Shown here: positions 18,876 to 22,522 of the stretch, piece after piece
Layout of the letters: every line of letters begins with the position of its first letter
How positions within the stretch are numbered: the first letter of the stretch is position 1
From: Macrocybe gigantea
Lineage: Eukaryota; Basidiomycota; Agaricomycetes; Agaricales; Callistosporiaceae
Direction of reading: 5' to 3'
DNA: 22,522 nucleotides
Assembly (NCBI GenBank): GCA_011319805.1
Contig: SJRY01000197.1
Location: 1-22,522, forward strand
Notes under the pieces: generated by a model
What the model saw: the letters and a program-made list of their open reading frames with translations, nothing else
Database searches by the model: none
What the model was told of the DNA's origin: nothing
Translations under genes and position numbers: made by a program

Positions 18876-20949
18876 ATGGGTGCTATCGCTGCTTTCTACT
18901 TCGCGTTATCCCTTTCCGCCGTCGTTCGCGCAGAAGTGGTCTACTACCCACCGAAAGCGAGCAACATCAACAACTTGACGTTTGTTCTCCAAGGCTCGGG
19001 CGCTCCAGGAATTTTCACGTCGTCGAACACGCCGACAAAGACTATGGCATCTACAACTGGTGCAACATGCCTCATGTTCGCGCCCGGGAGTACGAGTGGG
19101 TGCTCTTTCCCCAGATGTCTGCCGGGGACTCATTCGTGTAGGACGCCATCCAAGGATTTCACTCTGGAATACGTCGAGGTCATCCACAGGCATCACAAGC
19201 GCACGCCGTACGGCTCTAACACGTTCTTTAAAGAGGGGGTGTCTTGGAGCTGCGACGGACAGGGTCCTGTGTATGGTCTAAAGACGTGCGTTGTTCATTC
19301 CGACTCCCTAACGATATTCTCTGACAATGAAATTAAACAGAGAAAAAGGACCAGGTTCTCAGGCCGCAGAAATTCAAGTACGAATGACTTTCATGGCATC
19401 TGTCTGACGACTTGCCAATTTTGCCTTGTTTAAAGTGGCAAGCCTCCACCAATCTTCTGAACCCCTGGACCAAAACCGTTGGTCCTGGATTCGTAGGCAG
19501 CACGTGTGTCGACTGACTCTGTCCATGGTACGATGACTGATGTCCTTTTCCAAGGTGCATGTTTCCCCAGATCACCGATCAAGGCCTGGAGGATTCTATC
19601 ACTCATGGCGCTGTAAGCTGCCCAGTTATGATGCGTCAATGTTCTCGTGCTAAGCAATCTATAGGACCTTCATGATGTGTATTCGCGCCGCTCGGCTTGA
19701 AAAATAGCTCGATCCGTCGTTGGCTCAGATTCGTATGTCCAAGACCCGACCTCTCAGGAATTCCGGCATAACATAATGCCGTGTAGGCGTCACCAACCAA
19801 ATGTTATTACTTCACAGGTAGCCAGCGGCATCGTTCGTGGCCTGTTCCCTGATTCGCCCAACGCTCAAGTCCACATCCAATCTTCATCTTTTGACTCGCT
19901 CGAGCCGACGTACCCTTGCAACAGAGCGAACAATCTGAGGTCTGGCATCACCAACTCGCAGCAGTGGAAGGACCATCTACTGATGCCGCGGATATCTACG
20001 CCAAGCTGGATTCCTCTCTGGCATCGAGAATCCAGATTCTGCCGGATGGCATAGCTCTTTCGACCAGTCAGTCACGCTGTCATCACCGCTCTCGCACTTT
20101 GGATTGCTTACAGTACGATTCCAGCTATTACGACAATATGAGCGCAAAGCAATGTCACGGAAAATCGCTTCCCTGCAACCTCAATGATACATCGTCCTGT
20201 GTCTCTCAGGATTTGGTTAGTCCAACAGATTCCGTATAGGTCTGGGGCTGACTTGATATCTAGGCAAACACTGTATATCGTCTCGGCAACTGGGAATATT
20301 CGTACCAGTACCGTGATCATCCGGATTCCGCCAACTACGCGGCCTTGAAATATGGCGCTTGGTTCCTCGAGCTCAAAGGCCACATGCAGGACAAGATTAA
20401 TGGAAAATCAAAAGTAACGACTTCATCTTTGCTCGATCTCGAGAATGTCATATTGATTCATGGCATTCCTCAGCTGCAATATGTGCATAATGTCAGTCTG
20501 GAAAATCACTTGGACAAGCTTCTACTGCTGATGCAATCCCGCCATAGATCGCCCATGATGGATCCATTTCTCCTGTGCTAGGGTTCCTTCAAGTTAGCCA
20601 GATGGTCTGGCCAGGGATGGGTTCAGAGGTGCGGTCCGATGTGCTCTTCAAATCTTCCCCACACACTTAGATCTGACATCATTTCTCTTGCAGTCGTTTT
20701 CGAGCTGTATAGTAAGGGCGGCGCCTTCGCGACGTCCAGCACCTTGTCCGCGTCCTCTGGGGCGGACAGCCGATGAGACTTCAACGCCACTTGGCATTCT
20801 TGATATGGTTCCTGTTGATAATTTCTTTCTTGTATGTTGAAGAATCCCCCCTCAACGTCAACCTCGATGCCTTGGTCTAACCTCACCTCCTAGATATCGA
20901 TTCTATGGTCGGCAGTGGCAGTAACCTCTTCTCGGCCTGCAACCAATAG
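18876..20949 (+). pseudogene. Secreted histidine acid phosphatase-like gene, frameshifted many times
   Basis: The start is intact: an ATG at 18876 opens a signal peptide (residues 1 to about 19, ending VVRA). The catalytic motif VIHRHHKRTPY matches the RHxxR signature, and the late HD motif reads IAHDGS (after an intron ending near 20547). Other conserved blocks are QVASGIVRGLFPDSPN, YPCNRANNLRSG, YYDNMSAKQCHG, YRLGNWEYSYQYRDHP, VSQMVWPGMGSE and a final CNQ stop at 20947-20949. The blocks lie in different frames that splicing cannot reconcile. Shifts occur near 19034, 19688-19712 (two, with a TGA at 19698), 19795-19800, 19978-19981, 20010-20016, about 20740 (with a small insertion) and about 20800. 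A further one at the donor near 20629 is less certain. Most splice sites survive, so decay looks recent and point-like. An intact copy would be a periplasmic or secreted phosphatase of the phytase-like superfamily. Confidence 0.82.
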
Positions 20950-21408
20950 GCTGCATCGAAGAAAAAAAATACAATTTTAATGAGTTATTGTGGCACAGAC
21001 GCGAGATTGAATCATGTTGGCTTTATGACGTCATATCTAGTACGCAGGAAGCCAGTCGCAGTGCCACAGACCCGCTACTCCTTTAATATGTTTAAAAGAG
21101 ATGGCTTTTTTCATGCTGTGTGGTCTTTAACCCGTGTACGGCAAGGGGCAAAGATGTACGAGCGATCTGATCCGCTTCACAATTTCCGCGTCGTGAACGC
21201 CGTCAAGATCGACTTTGAGAACTCGCTCGCTGAACCGTGCGTAGCGCTGCCGGCGTTCGTCAAGTGCGTGGTGCCGACGCGGCCGGGTCACTGTGGCGAC
21301 GTTGCTTGTTGCCCTCGTATACATTGAGCGGCTGAGTGCCTCGGCTGCTGGTCTCGCAGGTGCCATTTTTTTTTTCACTCGTTAGCTAATTCTGGTTAAG
21401 CATTTAAC
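20950..21408. other. Unassigned interval right of the phosphatase remnant
   Basis: No gene could be supported. A short A-run at about 20963-20970 and a T-run near 21366-21375 are the only simple features. A minus-strand frame at 21127-21378 might continue the degraded sequence at 21409-21623, but it has no family resemblance that I can name. Confidence 0.35.
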
Positions 21409-21623
21409 CTTAGGAGGACGTTCCACGAGGCACAGAGTGTTCTTGATCTCGCTCGTGCTTGCGTCAAAGTACACCCAAGAGTTTTCGTTGCGCAACGCGG
21501 ACTGGGCGCGGTGCTCTTCTTTATTCTCTCAACCTCATGGAGCGTCTCGCCTTTGAATCTCTCGACTATGACCTCGAGGTCACCGAAGGAGGACGTGTTC
21601 AGGGAGGTCAGGCCGTACATCAA
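21409..21623 (-). pseudogene. Coding-like minus-strand fragment with a frameshift, family not recognised
   Basis: Two adjoining minus-strand pieces look like real protein. One runs from 21623 to about 21518 (YGLTSLNTSSFGDLEVIV, then ERFKGETLHEVERIKK). The other runs from about 21513 to 21409 in a different frame (SALRNENSWVYFD, then TLCLVERPPK), just before a possible splice donor GTTAAA. The charged, well-composed text and the frame change suggest a decayed exon. I do not recognise the family. It may belong to the same gene as the fragment at the right edge. Confidence 0.4.
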
Positions 21624-22331
21624 AGGTGCCGCTTGACGTCAGATGAGGTTCCTCTCCTCAAGCCTGCCACGCTCATGAGCGCCAGAGAAGCATCTTTGCC
21701 ACGATCGCGATCCCGCTGTCCTTCCGGCACCCTTTTGCCCGGAGGAACGACGCTCATGGCATCAGCCACAAATGCGGCTCGCCCTGCGAATCGCCTCGAG
21801 GGACCCGATACGTCTACGACTTGTAGGTGCTCATGTTGATCATGGCGTTGTTCGCAAAGGCGCTCAACCGGTGGGCAACAGAGATGACACCTACTTCACG
21901 TGTCCTCCTTCGCCTAGCAGATCTTGGCTCCGCAGCCTGCGATGGTGGTGGCGAGAGCCCGAAGCATGATCGTCCCGAGTGACGACTCTACGAAGTGTCA
22001 AAGACGTCAGATCAAAGCTCAGCGCTTGTGGCTTGGGCGATTGGAGCGGACGACCGTTTAGGCTGGTGGCTTAGCGGCAGTCGACGGTCTGTACCGCACC
22101 TTTTACGCAGGAATTCTTAATGCCGACAGTGTTATCAAAGCCCGTTTTGTACAATTCGTCGATACAAGGAAAGCATTTAGAAACGGATCCGCTGTATTTC
22201 CCTACACACGTGCCTGCATACATTTATTTTACGCTTAATGTTCATCATTTCTTAGCCCTTCCACCAATTGTCGTAAGACGCGCTAGCATTGACGCCCTGA
22301 TAGCAGTATAGGATCAACATCCAAACTTCGG
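21624..22331. other. Unassigned interval between two minus-strand fragments
   Basis: Open frames on both strands (21459-21839 +, 22120-22311 +) show no family resemblance. On the minus strand, around 21650-21800, the text looks weakly coding (for example LALMSVAGLRRGTSSDV) and may be part of the same decayed gene. Nothing firmer can be said. Confidence 0.3.
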
Positions 22332-22358
22332 AGGAAAAAAAAAAAGAGAGAATGGTTT

Positions 22359-22522
22359 ACCATAGTGATGTAGCCAATCAGGCCCTGTGAAATGACTCCA
22401 CCGAGGAGCTCGAGCTTGAACAGGGGTTGTACTTGCCCTCCGGGCCGTGGCTGTCCTCGAAGATGTTCAAGCTGTCTCGCCAGTTGCGTGTGCGGTCCGC
22501 GGGTGTGTCGGATGGGGTTCTC
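22359..22522 (-). pseudogene. Partial coding-like fragment at the right edge, frame disrupted
   Basis: On the minus strand from the right edge, one frame reads TPSDTPADRTRNWRDSLNIF and continues to GKYNP near 22430. The next piece, LFKLELLGGVISQGLIGYIT, lies in another frame and runs to about 22360, just before GGTAAA. The switch inside an ACCCCT stretch looks like a one-base indel. An A-run at about 22336-22346 follows. I cannot name the family, and the gene continues beyond the window. Confidence 0.35.

Noticed and set aside
1..22522. CRISPR arrays, bacterial operons, rRNA genes, transposase genes and long terminal repeats
   Set aside because: None seen. The sequence is eukaryotic and intron-rich, and no reverse transcriptase or transposase motifs were found in any frame I read.

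Overview
The window reads as nuclear DNA of a filamentous basidiomycete, most likely an Agaricomycete. Nearly every gene is cut by short introns of about 44-91 nt with compact donors (GTRNGT) and C/TAG acceptors. Gene density is high, and the proteins belong to families typical of mushroom-forming fungi: secreted GH5, TRI5-type terpene synthase, secreted histidine phosphatase and a PI-PLC-X-like enzyme. I rebuilt the splice structures by hand from reading frame, splice sites and remembered family patterns. No alignment was run, so product names rest on motif recognition.

Layout, left to right: ORC5 (+, 610-2504); a 1.3 kb stretch with no convincing gene; two tandem paralogs of an uncharacterised two-membrane-span glycoprotein (+, 3810-5264 and 6554-7992), both predicted at 419 aa with three introns at matching positions; a 1.7 kb gene-poor stretch with an unusual double palindrome (8855-8917); a 13-exon GH5 glycosidase-like gene (+, 9725-11881); TRM44 tRNA methyltransferase (-, 14468-12644), convergent with the GH5 gene; a broken TRI5-family terpene synthase (+, 15318-16541); a PI-PLC-X-type phosphodiesterase (-, 18233-16619), convergent with the terpene synthase remnant; a heavily frameshifted histidine acid phosphatase pseudogene (+, 18876-20949); and degraded, unassigned coding-like sequence on the minus strand to the right edge.

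There is no operon. Two housekeeping genes (ORC5, TRM44) flank a lineage-specific stretch made of the membrane-protein pair and the secreted GH5-like protein. Right of TRM44 the region is decaying: two clear pseudogenes and one probable one surround a single intact gene. The points most worth attention are the undescribed paralogous membrane proteins, the GH5 protein in which both expected catalytic glutamates appear replaced, two GC-AG introns (one next to a 21-nt microexon carrying the GH5 active-site motif), and the double palindrome.
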